Shown: positions 8,397 through 18,451, counted from the stretch's first letter. The stretch: 64,000 bases of DNA from Legionella birminghamensis (GCF_900452515.1 NZ_UGNW01000001.1:1240001-1304000), one strand, 5' to 3'. Program-made: numbers and translations. The notes: a model not told the origin generated them from the letters alone.

Positions 8397-9902
8397 TTAT
8401 AAAATCGATATCTCTTTGGCCAATTCCTTGTTTCGGCGAAAAGTTTGCTTGGCACTTTCAACTCCGGGCTGATCAAAAGGATTAATATCCCAGATCACAC
8501 TTTGAGTATAAATTTTATGCTCGTATAGAGAAATAAGAGAACCAAGTGTGTAAGGGGTCACTTCTTCCAGGCTAATCAGGTTTAAAGGGATATTCCCGTG
8601 AATCATTTTATTTAAATGTTCAGTATCATGGATCCCGTCACTGAGGATCCGCAGTTTTTCATGAAGGAACTGATTAATGGTTTCTTCATTGTAGGATTTA
8701 ACGCCAATGCAGTCCCCGGTAATGCGGTGGGTTCCCTGGCATAAAAGCTGGAAATAGCTGTGCTGTGCCTGATTACCCAGCCCCCCCCAGACCATAGGAC
8801 CTGTCGCATAATTGACAATCTCTTCCTTACGGTTGGTCGATTTCCCATTGCTTTCCATATCCAGCTGCTGAATATAAGGTACAAAATATTCCAGTTGCTG
8901 GGCATAAGTTAGCATGAGCAAGTTATGAATATCGAGGAAGTTATTGTTCCAGACACCGATAAGCCCTAATAATGCAGGGATATTTTGCGAAAGATCTTCT
9001 TGTAAATAATGCTCATCCATATGATGTGCGCCCAGGAGAATTTGGGCAAAGTTCTCATAGCCGATAGCAATCATGGTTATCAGGTTAATGGCAGAGCATA
9101 GGGAATATCTTCCTCCCACCCAACTCCAGATTGGCAGAATGGTTTTGAATCCGAATTCGCGTGCCTGGTTACCATTAGCTGTGATTGCAATAAAATGGCG
9201 CTCATGCAGGGCATTTAAGCCAAGCCATCCTACGGCCTTTTTAGCATTCTGAAGTGTTTCCCGCGTAGTAAACGACTTCGAAGATATTAGAAATAGAGTT
9301 GTTTCGGGATTGAGCGATTTGACCGTGTAATTAAAATCAAAAGGGTCAACGCTGCTGACAAAATGAAACTTCAAATCGCGATGACACAAGGCATCAAGCG
9401 CTGAAATACATAGACGGGGACCCAGATCAGAACCGCCAATACCAATGTTGACGATATCAGTAACCGGCTTTCCGGTATAACCCAGCCAGTTACCGTTTCT
9501 TATTTTTTCTGCAATCTCATCCATGTGCGCTCTCGCGGCAAATATTTCAGCCATTATATCTTTTCCATTAATGACTAAAGGTTTATTATGCATTTGCCGA
9601 AGTGCTGTGTGTAAAGCGGGGCGATTCTCTGTAAAATTTACGCAGTCTCCACCGAAAAGGGCCTGGATTCTTTGTGATAATTCTCGTTCTTTTGCCAATT
9701 CAACCAATAAACTTAAGGTTTCTGGTATAATTTTTTGATTTGTAAAATCAATATCGAGTCGGCCTGCTGAATAATTAAATAGAGTGTTATCTGTTCTATT
9801 GTTTTGCTTTATTTCGAAAATTGAATGAGATTGCAGATGTGTTGCATGTGATTTAAGTGCTTTCCAGCTATCCAGTTGAGTTAGGTGCTTCATGCGTTCC
9901 AT
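8397..9902 (-). CDS. pgi: Glucose-6-phosphate isomerase
   Basis: Interconverts glucose-6-phosphate and fructose-6-phosphate in glycolysis and gluconeogenesis. At 501 residues it is shorter than the E. coli enzyme (549), but it keeps the sugar-phosphate-binding IGIGGSDLGPR and SSKSFTTRET regions, the family signature VGGRYSLCSAINL and the C-terminal VIWDINPFDQPGVE block. Two ATGs (9902 and 9893) both fit; neither has a decisive ribosome binding site. It is divergent from the sugar-phosphate transferase gene at 10000, so the 100-bp gap probably holds both promoters. Confidence 0.96.
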   Translation of the reverse strand: MERMKHLTQLDSWKALKSHATHLQSHSIFEIKQNNRTDNTLFNYSAGRLDIDFTNQKIIPETLSLLVELAKERELSQRIQALFGGDCVNFTENRPALHTALRQMHNKPLVINGKDIMAEIFAARAHMDEIAEKIRNGNWLGYTGKPVTDIVNIGIGGSDLGPRLCISALDALCHRDLKFHFVSSVDPFDFNYTVKSLNPETTLFLISSKSFTTRETLQNAKKAVGWLGLNALHERHFIAITANGNQAREFGFKTILPIWSWVGGRYSLCSAINLITMIAIGYENFAQILLGAHHMDEHYLQEDLSQNIPALLGLIGVWNNNFLDIHNLLMLTYAQQLEYFVPYIQQLDMESNGKSTNRKEEIVNYATGPMVWGGLGNQAQHSYFQLLCQGTHRITGDCIGVKSYNEETINQFLHEKLRILSDGIHDTEHLNKMIHGNIPLNLISLEEVTPYTLGSLISLYEHKIYTQSVIWDINPFDQPGVESAKQTFRRNKELAKEISIL

Positions 9903-9999
9903 TCCATCAGAGTGTTTTTTTTACAGTAGTTTATGGCAAGAAAATTAATTATTCAACGGCAGTTTGTATTTGATAACGATAGCATTTAACGGGGTTTTT

Positions 10000-11034
10000 A
10001 TGATTGTGTTAATTATGTGCATGGCGTTTCTGGGATCGTTCCTTTTGACACGTGCCATTCGAAAATACGCTTTAGCGCTGCAGTTAATTGACATTCCTAA
10101 CGATCGCAGCTCGCATAAAAGACCAACACCCAGAGGTGGCGGCCTCGCCTTTGTGCTTATCTTTTTCAGTATCGTCGTTTTTTTATACCAGGCAAGTTTA
10201 ATTTCCACGCCGTTTGCTCTGGCAAGCTCCGCCGCGGGTTTATTTGTCGCATTTTTAGGTTTTATTGACGACAAACGCCATTTGTCGCCAAAAATAAGAT
10301 TCTCTGGTCATTTTCTGGCTAGTGGGTTCGTTTTGTACTGTTTTGGCTGTTTCCCTTCAATCCAGATCGCAAACTGGATTGTCCCTTCGGGTTGGATTAT
10401 GAATGGTCTGGGTTTGTTTTATTTAACCTGGATGCTTAATCTTTTTAATTTCATGGACGGAATCGATGGGCTGGCTGCTTCAGAAACTGTTTTTTCCTGT
10501 TTGGCTGCTGCCAGTTTGTACTGGATTCTTGGCTATTCTTCCGAGATGCTCCTGCCCATTGGGCTTGCAGCCACGGTTTCCGGTTTCTTGATTTGGAATT
10601 TCCCCCCGGCCCGCATTTTTATGGGGGATGTGGGCAGTGGTTTCCTGGGAATTATGATCGGATTATTCAGCATTCATGCTGCATTTTTATCACCGTCCCT
10701 TTTCTGGAGCTGGCTGATTTTATTGGGTGTATTTATAGTCGATTCAACAACCACTTTATTGCGGCGCGCTTTAAACGGTCAACGCATTTGGGAGGCGCAT
10801 TGCACGCATGCCTATCAACATGCCTCTCGTCATTATGAAGGCCATCGTCCGGTTACGCTGGGTGTCCTTGTTATTAATATAATCTGGCTTTTTCCCTGGG
10901 CATTTTTTGCGGGATTAGATTGGGTAAATGGTTTTATTTGCTGTTTAATTGCTTATTTACCACTGGTTTTCCTGGCATTTTTATTCAATGCGGGAAAGCC
11001 TTCCAGGCTAAATGCTGCGCGTGCAATTAACTAG
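10000..11034 (+). CDS. WecA/WbpL-type polyprenyl-phosphate sugar-1-phosphate transferase
   Basis: A multipass membrane enzyme (344 residues) that starts O-antigen or other glycan assembly by moving a HexNAc-1-phosphate onto undecaprenyl phosphate. Family hallmarks are SSHKRPTPRGGG, FIDDKRHLSPKIRF, the NLFNFMDGIDGLAA block with catalytic Asp residues, RIFMGDVGSGFLG, and the cytoplasmic HAYQHASRHYEGH His-rich loop. ATG 10000 is chosen over TTG 9964 because GGGG sits just upstream and the membrane segment then starts at once. WbpL-like specificity (FucNAc or QuiNAc) is as likely as GlcNAc. No other LPS genes are adjacent here. Confidence 0.85.
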   Translation: MIVLIMCMAFLGSFLLTRAIRKYALALQLIDIPNDRSSHKRPTPRGGGLAFVLIFFSIVVFLYQASLISTPFALASSAAGLFVAFLGFIDDKRHLSPKIRFSGHFLASGFVLYCFGCFPSIQIANWIVPSGWIMNGLGLFYLTWMLNLFNFMDGIDGLAASETVFSCLAAASLYWILGYSSEMLLPIGLAATVSGFLIWNFPPARIFMGDVGSGFLGIMIGLFSIHAAFLSPSLFWSWLILLGVFIVDSTTTLLRRALNGQRIWEAHCTHAYQHASRHYEGHRPVTLGVLVINIIWLFPWAFFAGLDWVNGFICCLIAYLPLVFLAFLFNAGKPSRLNAARAIN

Positions 11035-11242
11035 CGGATGCGACCAGGCAGATTCACAGATTTTTTTTCTTATTTGTCATATAATTAGAAAAAGAATCAA
11101 GTTTTTTTATATAAAACGCACTGGTTTATAAAAATTTGTATATTTTAAGATTTCTTAATATTTCGTTAAGAATTCTAGTATAAACTTATCCAGACAATCA
11201 AAGATTGTTTTTTGTACAAACTGTGTGTTTCGAAGCCACCAT

Positions 11243-11288
11243 GGAAGAGTGCTTTCTATGGAGCGGGTTGGAATATGCAAATTAGGGA
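11243..11288 (+). promoter_or_regulatory. csrA leader with four GGA motifs (probable CsrA autoregulation)
   Basis: Four GGA triplets lie in the last 55 bases before the csrA start: 11243-11245, 11260-11262, 11270-11272 and 11286-11288. The last is within the ribosome binding site GGGAG. The first two are bracketed by CCAT/ATGG, which could present one in a loop. CsrA binds GGA in exposed loops and blocks ribosome entry, so this pattern fits negative autoregulation as known in E. coli. This is inferred; structure was not computed. Confidence 0.5.
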
Positions 11289-11297
11289 GATTTAAAC

Positions 11298-11495
11298 ATG
11301 TTAATATTAACTCGCCGTATCGGTGAAACTTTAATTATTGGCGATGATGTCAATATTACTGTTCTTGGTGTGAAAGGTAATCAGGTTAGACTGGGTATCA
11401 ACGCTCCTAAAGACGTTTCTGTTCATCGCGAAGAGATTTATTTGCGTATTCAGCAAGAAAAAGAGTCAACTGATAGTGGTGAAGAAGCTGTATAA
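11298..11495 (+). CDS. csrA: Carbon storage regulator CsrA
   Basis: A 65-residue RNA-binding protein that controls translation and, in Legionella, the switch from replicative to transmissive phase. RNA-contact residues Leu4 and Arg44 (VHREEIY) are present, and the [14 protein letters not shown] start is the canonical one. The C-terminus carries a short acidic tail. GGGAG lies 8 bases before ATG. The upstream region (11035-11297) is very AT-rich and likely holds the promoter. Confidence 0.97.
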   Translation: MLILTRRIGETLIIGDDVNITVLGVKGNQVRLGINAPKDVSVHREEIYLRIQQEKESTDSGEEAV

Positions 11496-11558
11496 TCCGG
11501 ATTTCCTCGCAGTCATCCCGTTCCCGAGTGAAATAGAGTAGCTCGGGGCAAAATCACG

Positions 11559-12557
11559 CTAGAGTTTTTGTAAACTTGTATCCCCTGACGATAAATAATG
11601 CATCTGCCCCTGAGCATCACGCAGGCATAATTGTCCATATTGATCAATCCCGCAAGCTTCACCTGCAATTTTTCCTTTGAATTGCTGAACTGTAATATTT
11701 TTCCCTTTCAGGTAATCCAGTTCCTCCCAATCTTTAAGGAAGCCAGATAGGCCAGTATGTAAAAATTCTTCAATTCGTTCATCCAGCATCTTTAGAAGAG
11801 AAGCAATTAAATCATTTCGATCGAAATATTGGCCGCAGATCTCCAGAAGGGAGCACCAGGGATTCTCAGATAAATTAGTTTGCTTCGGGTCAGAATTTAC
11901 ATTGAGCCCAATTCCAATAATGACCGAAGCTGCACTATGAGATTCTGCCACCATTTCAATTAGAATTCCGCCTAGCTTTTTTTCCTCCCATATCAGATCA
12001 TTAGGCCATTTTATTCGTATCTCATTTTGAATACCCGCGGCTTGAAGCGCATGGATAGCAGCGATACTTACGATAAGGCTTAAGCCGGATAGCCGGGACA
12101 ATGAGTCCTGAACTTCCCTGCGTATAGACAAATAAATATTTTCGCCAAAAGGCGATGACCAGGAGCGGCCAAATCGACCCCGTCCCTGATTTTGTTTTTC
12201 AGCACAGCAAACATGCCAATTATTCTGCACCGGCAAATCCTTTAAAAAACGATTAGTCGAATCGATTTCACTAAATTGATATATACAAATATCTTCTCGT
12301 AATGTATCGGGAAGCCGTTTTAAAATTTGTTCTTTATCCAAAGGAATAAAGGCTGTTCGTAATCGGTATCCCTGTTTTGCCAGGCACTCAACAGGAATCC
12401 CTGACGCAGCCAATTGATGGATTTGCTTCCAGATAGCCGTCCTCGATACGCCAAGCAATCCTCCTAGATACTCACCGCTGTGGCATTGTCCGTCGGCAAG
12501 ATAATTGAGAATTTGCCGCTGTAGCTCATTAAATGCTTTCGTATTCGCGCTATTCAT
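11559..12557 (-). CDS. birA: Biotin-protein ligase / biotin operon repressor BirA
   Basis: A bifunctional protein of 332 residues. An N-terminal winged helix-turn-helix (GGLLGVSRTAIWKQIHQL, about residues 30-48) binds DNA. The central ligase domain has the biotinyl-AMP loop GRGRFGRSW, KWPNDL and KKLGGILIE, and there is a small SH3-like C-terminal domain. It attaches biotin to AccB. Its start lies 8 bases inside the 3' end of the phosphopantetheinyl transferase gene, so it is the second gene of that pair. Both products install cofactors on carrier proteins. Confidence 0.95.
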   Translation of the reverse strand: MNSANTKAFNELQRQILNYLADGQCHSGEYLGGLLGVSRTAIWKQIHQLAASGIPVECLAKQGYRLRTAFIPLDKEQILKRLPDTLREDICIYQFSEIDSTNRFLKDLPVQNNWHVCCAEKQNQGRGRFGRSWSSPFGENIYLSIRREVQDSLSRLSGLSLIVSIAAIHALQAAGIQNEIRIKWPNDLIWEEKKLGGILIEMVAESHSAASVIIGIGLNVNSDPKQTNLSENPWCSLLEICGQYFDRNDLIASLLKMLDERIEEFLHTGLSGFLKDWEELDYLKGKNITVQQFKGKIAGEACGIDQYGQLCLRDAQGQMHYLSSGDTSLQKL

Positions 12558-13281
12558 TCAATAACAGTTCCAGGCTTTCCAGTTTTAATTCACGCAGTGT
12601 TGAAATCTCAGGCTCATAGCATAGTGCTGCTGCATAGGCAGGTTGAGGGATGTAGGAATACATTTGCCAGTTTTTCTGATGCCTGGAATCAAAAATAAGC
12701 GATTGATCGTCAAACACCGGGACAGTAAATTGCTGGGTGGGGTAATGCAGGCCAAGCCCTGAGGCTTTAATGAAGGCTTCTTTTTTTGCCCATATTTTAA
12801 AAAAAGTAATGAACTGCAGGCATCTGGGAACTTGCATAAAGGCCTGAATTTCCAGGGAAGAAAATGCATAATTGGCCAACCCAATGAGGGAACGTGGTGA
12901 AAATTGTTCAATATCAATGCCTAACGGGTGTTTACAGCCAATCCCTAGCAGCCCGATTTCCCCCGAGTGGCTAAGATTGAACTCTATTTCCGAACAATGC
13001 CTGATAGCCGGTTTCCCATGATACCCGCGTGTGAACTCAATTTTGTCGGCTGGCATTTGTAAGTATCGGGATAAAATAAGCCTGAGCGCTGCATGTGCTG
13101 CAATAAACCGGCGGCGGTGTTTTTCGAACAGAAAGCGTTCTGCGCGTTGACATTCGGCACTATCCAGAAGGATCAGGCTTAACTCGGGATAGCTGGTGAG
13201 AGGAAACTGCCAGATATCAATTCTGGATTCCTGCAGAAAGCAATCCGATAATGGCATCGGTGTGACCTGGAATTTACTCAT
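12550..13281 (-). CDS. 4'-phosphopantetheinyl transferase, Sfp type
   Basis: A 243-residue enzyme that moves the phosphopantetheine arm of CoA to carrier-protein serines. Metal and CoA motifs are present: HPLGIDIEQ and WAKKEAFIKASGLGL, with FNLSHSGEIGLLGIG between the N-terminal and C-terminal halves. The Sfp-type length suggests action on polyketide or peptide synthetase carriers rather than, or as well as, fatty-acid ACP. It overlaps birA by 8 bases. It is divergent from accA, with an 80-bp gap. Confidence 0.9.
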   Translation of the reverse strand: MSKFQVTPMPLSDCFLQESRIDIWQFPLTSYPELSLILLDSAECQRAERFLFEKHRRRFIAAHAALRLILSRYLQMPADKIEFTRGYHGKPAIRHCSEIEFNLSHSGEIGLLGIGCKHPLGIDIEQFSPRSLIGLANYAFSSLEIQAFMQVPRCLQFITFFKIWAKKEAFIKASGLGLHYPTQQFTVPVFDDQSLIFDSRHQKNWQMYSYIPQPAYAAALCYEPEISTLRELKLESLELLLNE

Positions 13282-13361
13282 TCAGATGATTCAATGGGTA
13301 GCGTCTGGAAGCAGTTAAGGGTATCATAACGCATGCATTTTAATTCGCCAATGAGTAATTA

Positions 13362-14312
13362 ATGAGTCGACAATTTTTGGATTTCGAACAACCTATCGAA
13401 GAATTGAATCAAAAGATTCAGGCACTGCGCATGGTCGGTGACACGGAAATCAATCTAAGCGAAGAAATCGCGCGTCTTGAGAGCAAATGTGAGGAGCTGA
13501 CTGCCGGTATTTTTTCTAATCTCGAGCCCTGGCAGGTTGCTCAATTGGCAAGGCATCCGTTAAGGCCTCAGACCACCGATTATATCGAACAGATTTTTAC
13601 GGACTTCCAGGAGCTTCATGGTGATCGCCACTATTCGTCTGCCCCGGCAATAATAGGGGGGCTTGCCCGATTGAATGGTGAGCCGGTGATGGTTCTTGGC
13701 CATCAGAAAGGAAAGCGGACCAAGGAAAAGGTGTATCGGAATTTTGGAATGGCCCGTCCTGAAGAATACCGAAAAGCCCTGCGCCTGATGAAAATGGCGG
13801 AGAAATTCAGCCTGCCTATTTTTACCTTTATCGACACTGCGGGCGCTTATCCTGGTATAGGCGCAGAAGAGCGGAATCAGTCAGAGGCTATTGCAAGAAA
13901 TCTTCTGGAAATGGCAAAACTTAAAACACCAATTATCTGCACAGTAACCGGCGAAGCCGGTTCTGGCGGCGCTCTGGCAATTGGCGTCGGTGATCGGGTG
14001 CTCATGCTGCAGTTTGGCATTTATTCCGTTATTTCCCCGGAAGGCTGCGCTTCCATTTTATGGAAAGATGCTGCCAAAGCCAGCGAGGCAGCGCGTGCCA
14101 TGGGCATTACTGCTGAGCGAATCTATGAACTTGGCTTGATTGATCAGGTTATTAAAGAGCCTCTGGGAGGAGCCCACCGTAATCTCGAGGCAATGACCGG
14201 CCGACTTAAAAGTATTCTGGTTGAAGAGCTTGCCAACTTAAAGAAAATGCCTCTTAAAACACTTTTGGAAGAGCGATACAATAAATTCATGGCGATGGGA
14301 GCCTGCGATTAA
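13362..14312 (+). CDS. accA: Acetyl-CoA carboxylase carboxyltransferase subunit alpha
   Basis: A 316-residue subunit that with AccD transfers CO2 from carboxybiotin to acetyl-CoA, the first step of fatty-acid synthesis. Typical blocks are visible: [15 protein letters not shown] at the N-terminus, [46 protein letters not shown] and [15 protein letters not shown], followed by [15 protein letters not shown]. Its stop codon overlaps the proposed start of tilS. A SacII-free gap of 80 bp separates it from the divergent phosphopantetheinyl transferase. Confidence 0.97.
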   Translation: MSRQFLDFEQPIEELNQKIQALRMVGDTEINLSEEIARLESKCEELTAGIFSNLEPWQVAQLARHPLRPQTTDYIEQIFTDFQELHGDRHYSSAPAIIGGLARLNGEPVMVLGHQKGKRTKEKVYRNFGMARPEEYRKALRLMKMAEKFSLPIFTFIDTAGAYPGIGAEERNQSEAIARNLLEMAKLKTPIICTVTGEAGSGGALAIGVGDRVLMLQFGIYSVISPEGCASILWKDAAKASEAARAMGITAERIYELGLIDQVIKEPLGGAHRNLEAMTGRLKSILVEELANLKKMPLKTLLEERYNKFMAMGACD

Positions 14313-15612
14313 TTTAAATCTCGACTCCATCAGCCCGCTGCTGAGCCATTTTGACCCAATTTATGTGGGATTTAGCGGCGGGCTGGATTCCACGGTATTA
14401 GTATATGCTCTAAGCCAGATTCCCAAGCTCAAAAAGAAATTGATTGCTGTTCATATTAATCATGGCTTAAGCCCAAATGCGAATGCCTGGGAAGTTCACT
14501 GTCAACAATTCTGCCAGCAACAGAAAGTTCCGCTTATCGCTTATCAGCTGCGTCTGAATATCACATCAAATATTGAGAAGCTGGCACGGGAAAAGCGTTA
14601 TGAGGTTTTCACAACTCTACTCAGGGATAATACTTGCCTGTTGCTGGGGCATCACCGTGATGATCAGGCAGAAACCTTACTTCTACAGTTGTTTCGTGGC
14701 GCAGGTATAGAAGGTTTGTCGGCTATGCCTGCCTGGCGTTCCTTAGGTCAGGGACTTATTTTCAGGCCTTTGCTGGATTACACCCGTGCAGAAATAGAAG
14801 CTTTCGCGAATGATCATAGGCTGCCCTGGATTAATGATGAAAGTAATGAGAAAACGCATTTTTCGAGAAACTTCCTGCGTCATACGCTAATGCCACTAAT
14901 AAAGCAACGCTGGCCGGGGATCAACGATAACCTTGCCCGAACGGCTGCGCATTGCCAGCAGGCACAGCGCTTGTTAAATGATTTAGCCTTGATTGACTGC
15001 CCGCAGCTGCAAGAGCGTTCAGACATACTGGACTGCGCTGCTTTGCTGACGCTTGATAAAGACAGGCTTAATAATATAATTCGCTATTGGCTTAAACAAA
15101 ATCAAGTAACAATGCCCGATAGCTTGACGTTTAACCGTATCACTTCAGAATTATTACTAAGCCGAAGCGATGCCGCAGCTGTAGTGAACTGGGGGAGGGT
15201 TGTAATAAGGAGGTACAAAACCTGTTTGTTTCTCGAAAATAAACCGATGGTTCCAAAACTATCACGAATTGCATGGCATGATTTCCCTGAGACCTTAGTA
15301 GCTCCTGCAATGTCAATTAAAGCGATCCCTGCTCCAGCTGGGATTCGTATTTTACCCGATGATGAGGTTGAGATTTTATTTCGTCAGGGGGGCGAGCAAA
15401 TCCGCTTGCACAGGCAATCCAAATCACTCAAAAAATTATTTCAGGAATGGCAAGTTCCTCAGTGGCTAAGGGAGAAAATTCCGCTGCTGTATATTAACGG
15501 GGAGCTCGCGATGGTCATAGGATATGCAATTTCCGATACTTTTTTTCAAAAGGATTTGCCGCATACTTATGTCATTGAAAGCAAACCAGGGACATCAGAG
15601 AATCCAAGCTAA
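14308..15612 (+). CDS. tilS: tRNA(Ile)-lysidine synthase, apparent ATT start
   Basis: Converts C34 to lysidine in tRNA-Ile(CAU). The PP-loop SGGLDS is at residues 23-28 with this start, followed by [19 protein letters not shown], then the TilS substrate-binding and C-terminal domains, giving 434 residues (E. coli 432). The first in-frame ATG/GTG/TTG-type start (GTG 14365) would cut off the strand leading into the PP-loop. Upstream, the frame carries [21 protein letters not shown] from an ATT at 14308 that overlaps the accA TAA and has GGGAG 6 bases before it. The start is therefore inferred; the gene is certain. Confidence 0.9.
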   Translation: MNLNLDSISPLLSHFDPIYVGFSGGLDSTVLVYALSQIPKLKKKLIAVHINHGLSPNANAWEVHCQQFCQQQKVPLIAYQLRLNITSNIEKLAREKRYEVFTTLLRDNTCLLLGHHRDDQAETLLLQLFRGAGIEGLSAMPAWRSLGQGLIFRPLLDYTRAEIEAFANDHRLPWINDESNEKTHFSRNFLRHTLMPLIKQRWPGINDNLARTAAHCQQAQRLLNDLALIDCPQLQERSDILDCAALLTLDKDRLNNIIRYWLKQNQVTMPDSLTFNRITSELLLSRSDAAAVVNWGRVVIRRYKTCLFLENKPMVPKLSRIAWHDFPETLVAPAMSIKAIPAPAGIRILPDDEVEILFRQGGEQIRLHRQSKSLKKLFQEWQVPQWLREKIPLLYINGELAMVIGYAISDTFFQKDLPHTYVIESKPGTSENPS

Positions 15613-15617
15613 GCACT

Positions 15618-15853
15618 CGAATCCCCCGCGGCGCAACTCCTTCGAATCCCTGCGGCTGCGCCCCCCTCGAATCCCTGCGGCTGCGCCCCCCTCGAATCCC
15701 CGCGGCAGCGACCGCGGGGCCCATGTCTGGTGCCGAAAATAGCAATTAAAAGCAGTTAGGAAACAAGTCTTTCAAACATTATCCTTCAATTAGGAAAACC
15801 GATATTCTAAATAGGCTTCGTGCGGACCCCGCGGTCGACGCCGCGGGGATTCG
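15618..15853. repeat. Composite GC-rich repeat element, copy 3 (25-bp units, divergent core)
   Basis: Three 25-bp units (15618-15642, 15643-15667, 15668-15692; the last two identical) of the form CGAATCCCTGCGGCTGCG plus a C-rich tail lead into the hairpin CCCCGCGG-N6-CCGCGGGG. An AT-rich core of about 100 bp follows, then the closing hairpin ending in ATTCG. The core resembles those of copies 2, 4 and 5 only at its ends (GGCTTCGTGC against GGCGTCGTGT). The element begins 6 bases after the tilS stop. Confidence 0.75.
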
Positions 15854-15860
15854 ACTGCAT

Positions 15861-15876
15861 TGTGTAGATAGCTATG
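15861..15876. mobile_element. Solo MITE terminal-repeat remnant
   Basis: TGTGTAGATAGCTATG matches 16 of the 19 terminal-repeat bases of the element at 8207-8365. It lies directly after repeat copy 3 and is followed by GGGCATCGAGCGCGGGGCC. No partner repeat is nearby, so it looks like a deletion remnant. Confidence 0.5.
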
Positions 15877-15909
15877 GGCATCGAGCGCGGGGCCTATCCC
15901 CAAGCGCCA

Positions 15910-17286
15910 CTAACACTCCGGCAAACTGACCGCTAACCCGCCCATCGAGGTTTCTTTATAAATCGTTTGCATATCCATACCGGTTTGTTTCATTGTTTTG
16001 ATAACCTTATCCAGCGAAATCTGATGCTGGCCATCGCCAATTAAAGCCATACGGGAGGCATTTACCGCTTTAACTGCACCCATGGCATTGCGTTCGATAC
16101 AGGGGATTTGAACCAGGCCAAGTACTGGATCACAGGTCATTCCCAAATGATGCTCCATAGCAATTTCTGCTGCGTTTTCTATTTGTTCCAGGGTACCGCC
16201 CAGCACGGCAGTAATACCCGCCGCCGCCATAGAAGATGCAACGCCTACCTCTCCCTGGCAGCCGACTTCTGCCCCAGAGATGGAAGCTCCTTTTTTATAG
16301 AGGATACCAATAGCGGCTGCAGTCAGAAAATAAGTATAAATATCTTCTTTGCTCAATTTGATGTGGGCTTCCTGAAAATAGCGCAATACGGCTGGAATGA
16401 TTCCTGCGGCACCATTGGTGGGGGCAGTGACAATGCGGCCGCCGGCTGCATTTTCTTCATTGACAGCCATCGCATAGAGGTTGAGGCGGTTCATAATATC
16501 GGATTGCTCAAAAACACTGGGAATACCCTGATGCTTAATCAGCTTTTGATAAAGCTCAGGCGCGCGGCGTTTCAGTTGCAAGCCGCCAGGTAGTACACCC
16601 GGGTGATGGCATCCGTTTTCAATGCATTCATTCATCACTTTCGCAATAGCCAGGATCCCTTCATGCACCGCATGCTTGTCTCGCCAGGTGAGTTCATTCA
16701 CCATCATGAGTTCAGCAATAGAAAGATGATTATCACGGCAAAGCGTTAATAGTTCAAAGGCATTATCAAAAGGATAGGGAACTGGGGTAATGTCCGAACT
16801 GGTTTCATCAAAGTCCTCTTCGGTGGTTATAAACCCTCCGCCGATGGAATAATAAACCTGGCTGCAAAGGACGGAACCTGCTTTATCAAATGCAGTGAAC
16901 CGCATGCCATTACTGTGCCGCGGTAACAGCTCCTTTTGCAGAAAAAGAAAATCGCTACTCTCATTAAAGTGGATTTCCTTAAGACCGGCCAAATGAAGCC
17001 GTTGAGAACTGACGATTTCCCGCATACGCGGCACCATGGTTTCCGGGGCAACACCTTCCGGGGTTTTACCCTCAAGCCCATTCAGTATTGCCTTGTCGGT
17101 GCCATGACCTTTGCCTGTCAGTGCCAGTGAACCATACAACTCAACAAGAACACGCTCTGTATCGCTTAAATGTTGCTGACCTATTAATAGTTTAAGAAAT
17201 TCATTAGCGGCCGACATCGGGCCAACGGTATGCGAACTGGATGGGCCAATTCCAATAGAAAATAAGTCAAACAAACTAATACTCAT
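15910..17286 (-). CDS. sdaA: L-serine dehydratase (iron-sulfur, single chain)
   Basis: Deaminates L-serine to pyruvate and ammonia; serine is a main carbon source for Legionella. At 458 residues it carries the fused beta and alpha halves. The N-terminal signature is [15 protein letters not shown]. The 4Fe-4S cluster cysteines are in [11 protein letters not shown] and in [17 protein letters not shown]. The C-terminal TYKETSMGG-like segment is intact. It is monocistronic and divergent from mip. Confidence 0.95.
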   Translation of the reverse strand: MSISLFDLFSIGIGPSSSHTVGPMSAANEFLKLLIGQQHLSDTERVLVELYGSLALTGKGHGTDKAILNGLEGKTPEGVAPETMVPRMREIVSSQRLHLAGLKEIHFNESSDFLFLQKELLPRHSNGMRFTAFDKAGSVLCSQVYYSIGGGFITTEEDFDETSSDITPVPYPFDNAFELLTLCRDNHLSIAELMMVNELTWRDKHAVHEGILAIAKVMNECIENGCHHPGVLPGGLQLKRRAPELYQKLIKHQGIPSVFEQSDIMNRLNLYAMAVNEENAAGGRIVTAPTNGAAGIIPAVLRYFQEAHIKLSKEDIYTYFLTAAAIGILYKKGASISGAEVGCQGEVGVASSMAAAGITAVLGGTLEQIENAAEIAMEHHLGMTCDPVLGLVQIPCIERNAMGAVKAVNASRMALIGDGQHQISLDKVIKTMKQTGMDMQTIYKETSMGGLAVSLPEC

Positions 17287-17521
17287 TATATTTTAACCTA
17301 AGATGGTGCATTTATGGCAAGTTTAGAAGGAAATTGTGCAGCAAACAATAGCTAAGCCATTAGAAGCTAAATATTTTTCAGTGACTGGAAATTTTATGAA
17401 AACTTAGGCAGAATGAATGGGCATTTTAACCAGGTGTTGTTGATGTTTGTTTTGAGACGGAAAACGAATCGTCAATAAGCCCTGAATTTGATTCTTGTCC
17501 AAGAATAAAAGGGGATTGTTT

Positions 17522-18223
17522 ATGAAGATGAAACTGGTCGCTGCAGCTACCATGGGTCTGGCTATGTCCACCGCAATTGCTGCGTCCGATGTGACTCTCT
17601 CTACTGACATGGATAAATTATCCTACAGTATTGGCGCTGATTTGGGTAAAAATTTCAAAAAACAAGGTATTGAAATAAACCCAACAGCAATGGCGAAAGG
17701 CTTACAGGATGGTATGAGCGGCAGCCAGCTCATGTTGACTGAAGATCAGATGAAAGAAGTTCTGAACAACTTTCAAAAAGATTTGATGGCTAAGCGAAAT
17801 GCGGAGTTCAGTAAAAAATCTGAAGAAAACAAAGCAAAAGGTGAAACCTTTTTAAGCCAGAATAAATCCAAAGAAGGTGTTGTCAGCTTACCCAGCGGAC
17901 TCCAGTACAAAATTATTGAAACTGGCAGCGGTGCAAAACCTGCTAAAGACGATACAGTAACTGTAGAGTACACTGGCAGAACAATTGATGGTCAGGTATT
18001 TGACAGCACTGACAAGTCTGGCAAACCGGCTACCTTCAAAGTATCTCAGGTCATTCCTGGCTGGACCGAAGCGCTGCAGTTAATGCCAGCTGGCTCAACC
18101 TGGGAAATCTATATTCCTTCAGGGCTGGCTTACGGTCCAAGAAGTGTTGGCGGGCCCATTGGTCCAAATGAAACTTTAATTTTCAAGATTCATTTGATTT
18201 CTGTAAAGAAAGCTGGCGCTTAA
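17522..18223 (+). CDS. mip: Macrophage infectivity potentiator Mip, FKBP-type peptidyl-prolyl isomerase
   Basis: A surface-associated virulence factor and prolyl isomerase (233 residues). The signal peptide is about residues 1-20 ([20 protein letters not shown]). An N-terminal dimerisation region begins [19 protein letters not shown], and a long connecting helix follows. The C-terminal FKBP domain keeps [29 protein letters not shown] and SGLAYG. The sequence is close to the L. pneumophila protein as I know it, mainly diverging in the linker. ATG 17522 has AAGGGG just upstream; a TTG at 17495 is discarded. Confidence 0.98.
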   Translation: MKMKLVAAATMGLAMSTAIAASDVTLSTDMDKLSYSIGADLGKNFKKQGIEINPTAMAKGLQDGMSGSQLMLTEDQMKEVLNNFQKDLMAKRNAEFSKKSEENKAKGETFLSQNKSKEGVVSLPSGLQYKIIETGSGAKPAKDDTVTVEYTGRTIDGQVFDSTDKSGKPATFKVSQVIPGWTEALQLMPAGSTWEIYIPSGLAYGPRSVGGPIGPNETLIFKIHLISVKKAGA

Positions 18224-18240
18224 TGGGAAAGTCTGCTTAA

Positions 18241-18269
18241 CGCCATTGCGAGCTATGTTCGCAATGGCG
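18241..18269 (+). terminator. Hairpin after mip
   Basis: CGCCATTGCGA (18241-18251) pairs perfectly with TCGCAATGGCG (18259-18269), a stem of 11 bp and a 7-base loop, starting 17 bases after the mip stop. A G-run rather than a T-run follows, so it may be a repeat doing the work of a terminator. Confidence 0.5.
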
Positions 18270-18290
18270 GGGGGCGTTTGCAAGGAGGCA

Positions 18291-18385
18291 CTTCGTCTTT
18301 GCGAACGAAGTGAAGCAATCCAGAGCGACGTTGCATGAATGAGGCACCAAGTCCTGGATTGTTTTGTTATGCCTACGATGACGTA
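18291..18385. repeat. Dispersed palindromic repeat (GAAGCAATCCAG type)
   Basis: GAAGCAATCCAGAGCGACG is answered about 40 bases later by CCTGGATTGTTTTGTTATGCC and GATGACG. This 'CAATCCAG...CTGGATTG' layout, next to the ATTGCGAG hairpin, is a widespread intergenic repeat in several intracellular gammaproteobacteria. No ORF is present. Confidence 0.45.
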
Positions 18386-18451
18386 TTAGCTATTAAAAGA
18401 CAGAAAATCCGCTCGAAGGTTTGAACGGGACGATTTAAGGATTCCCGTATC

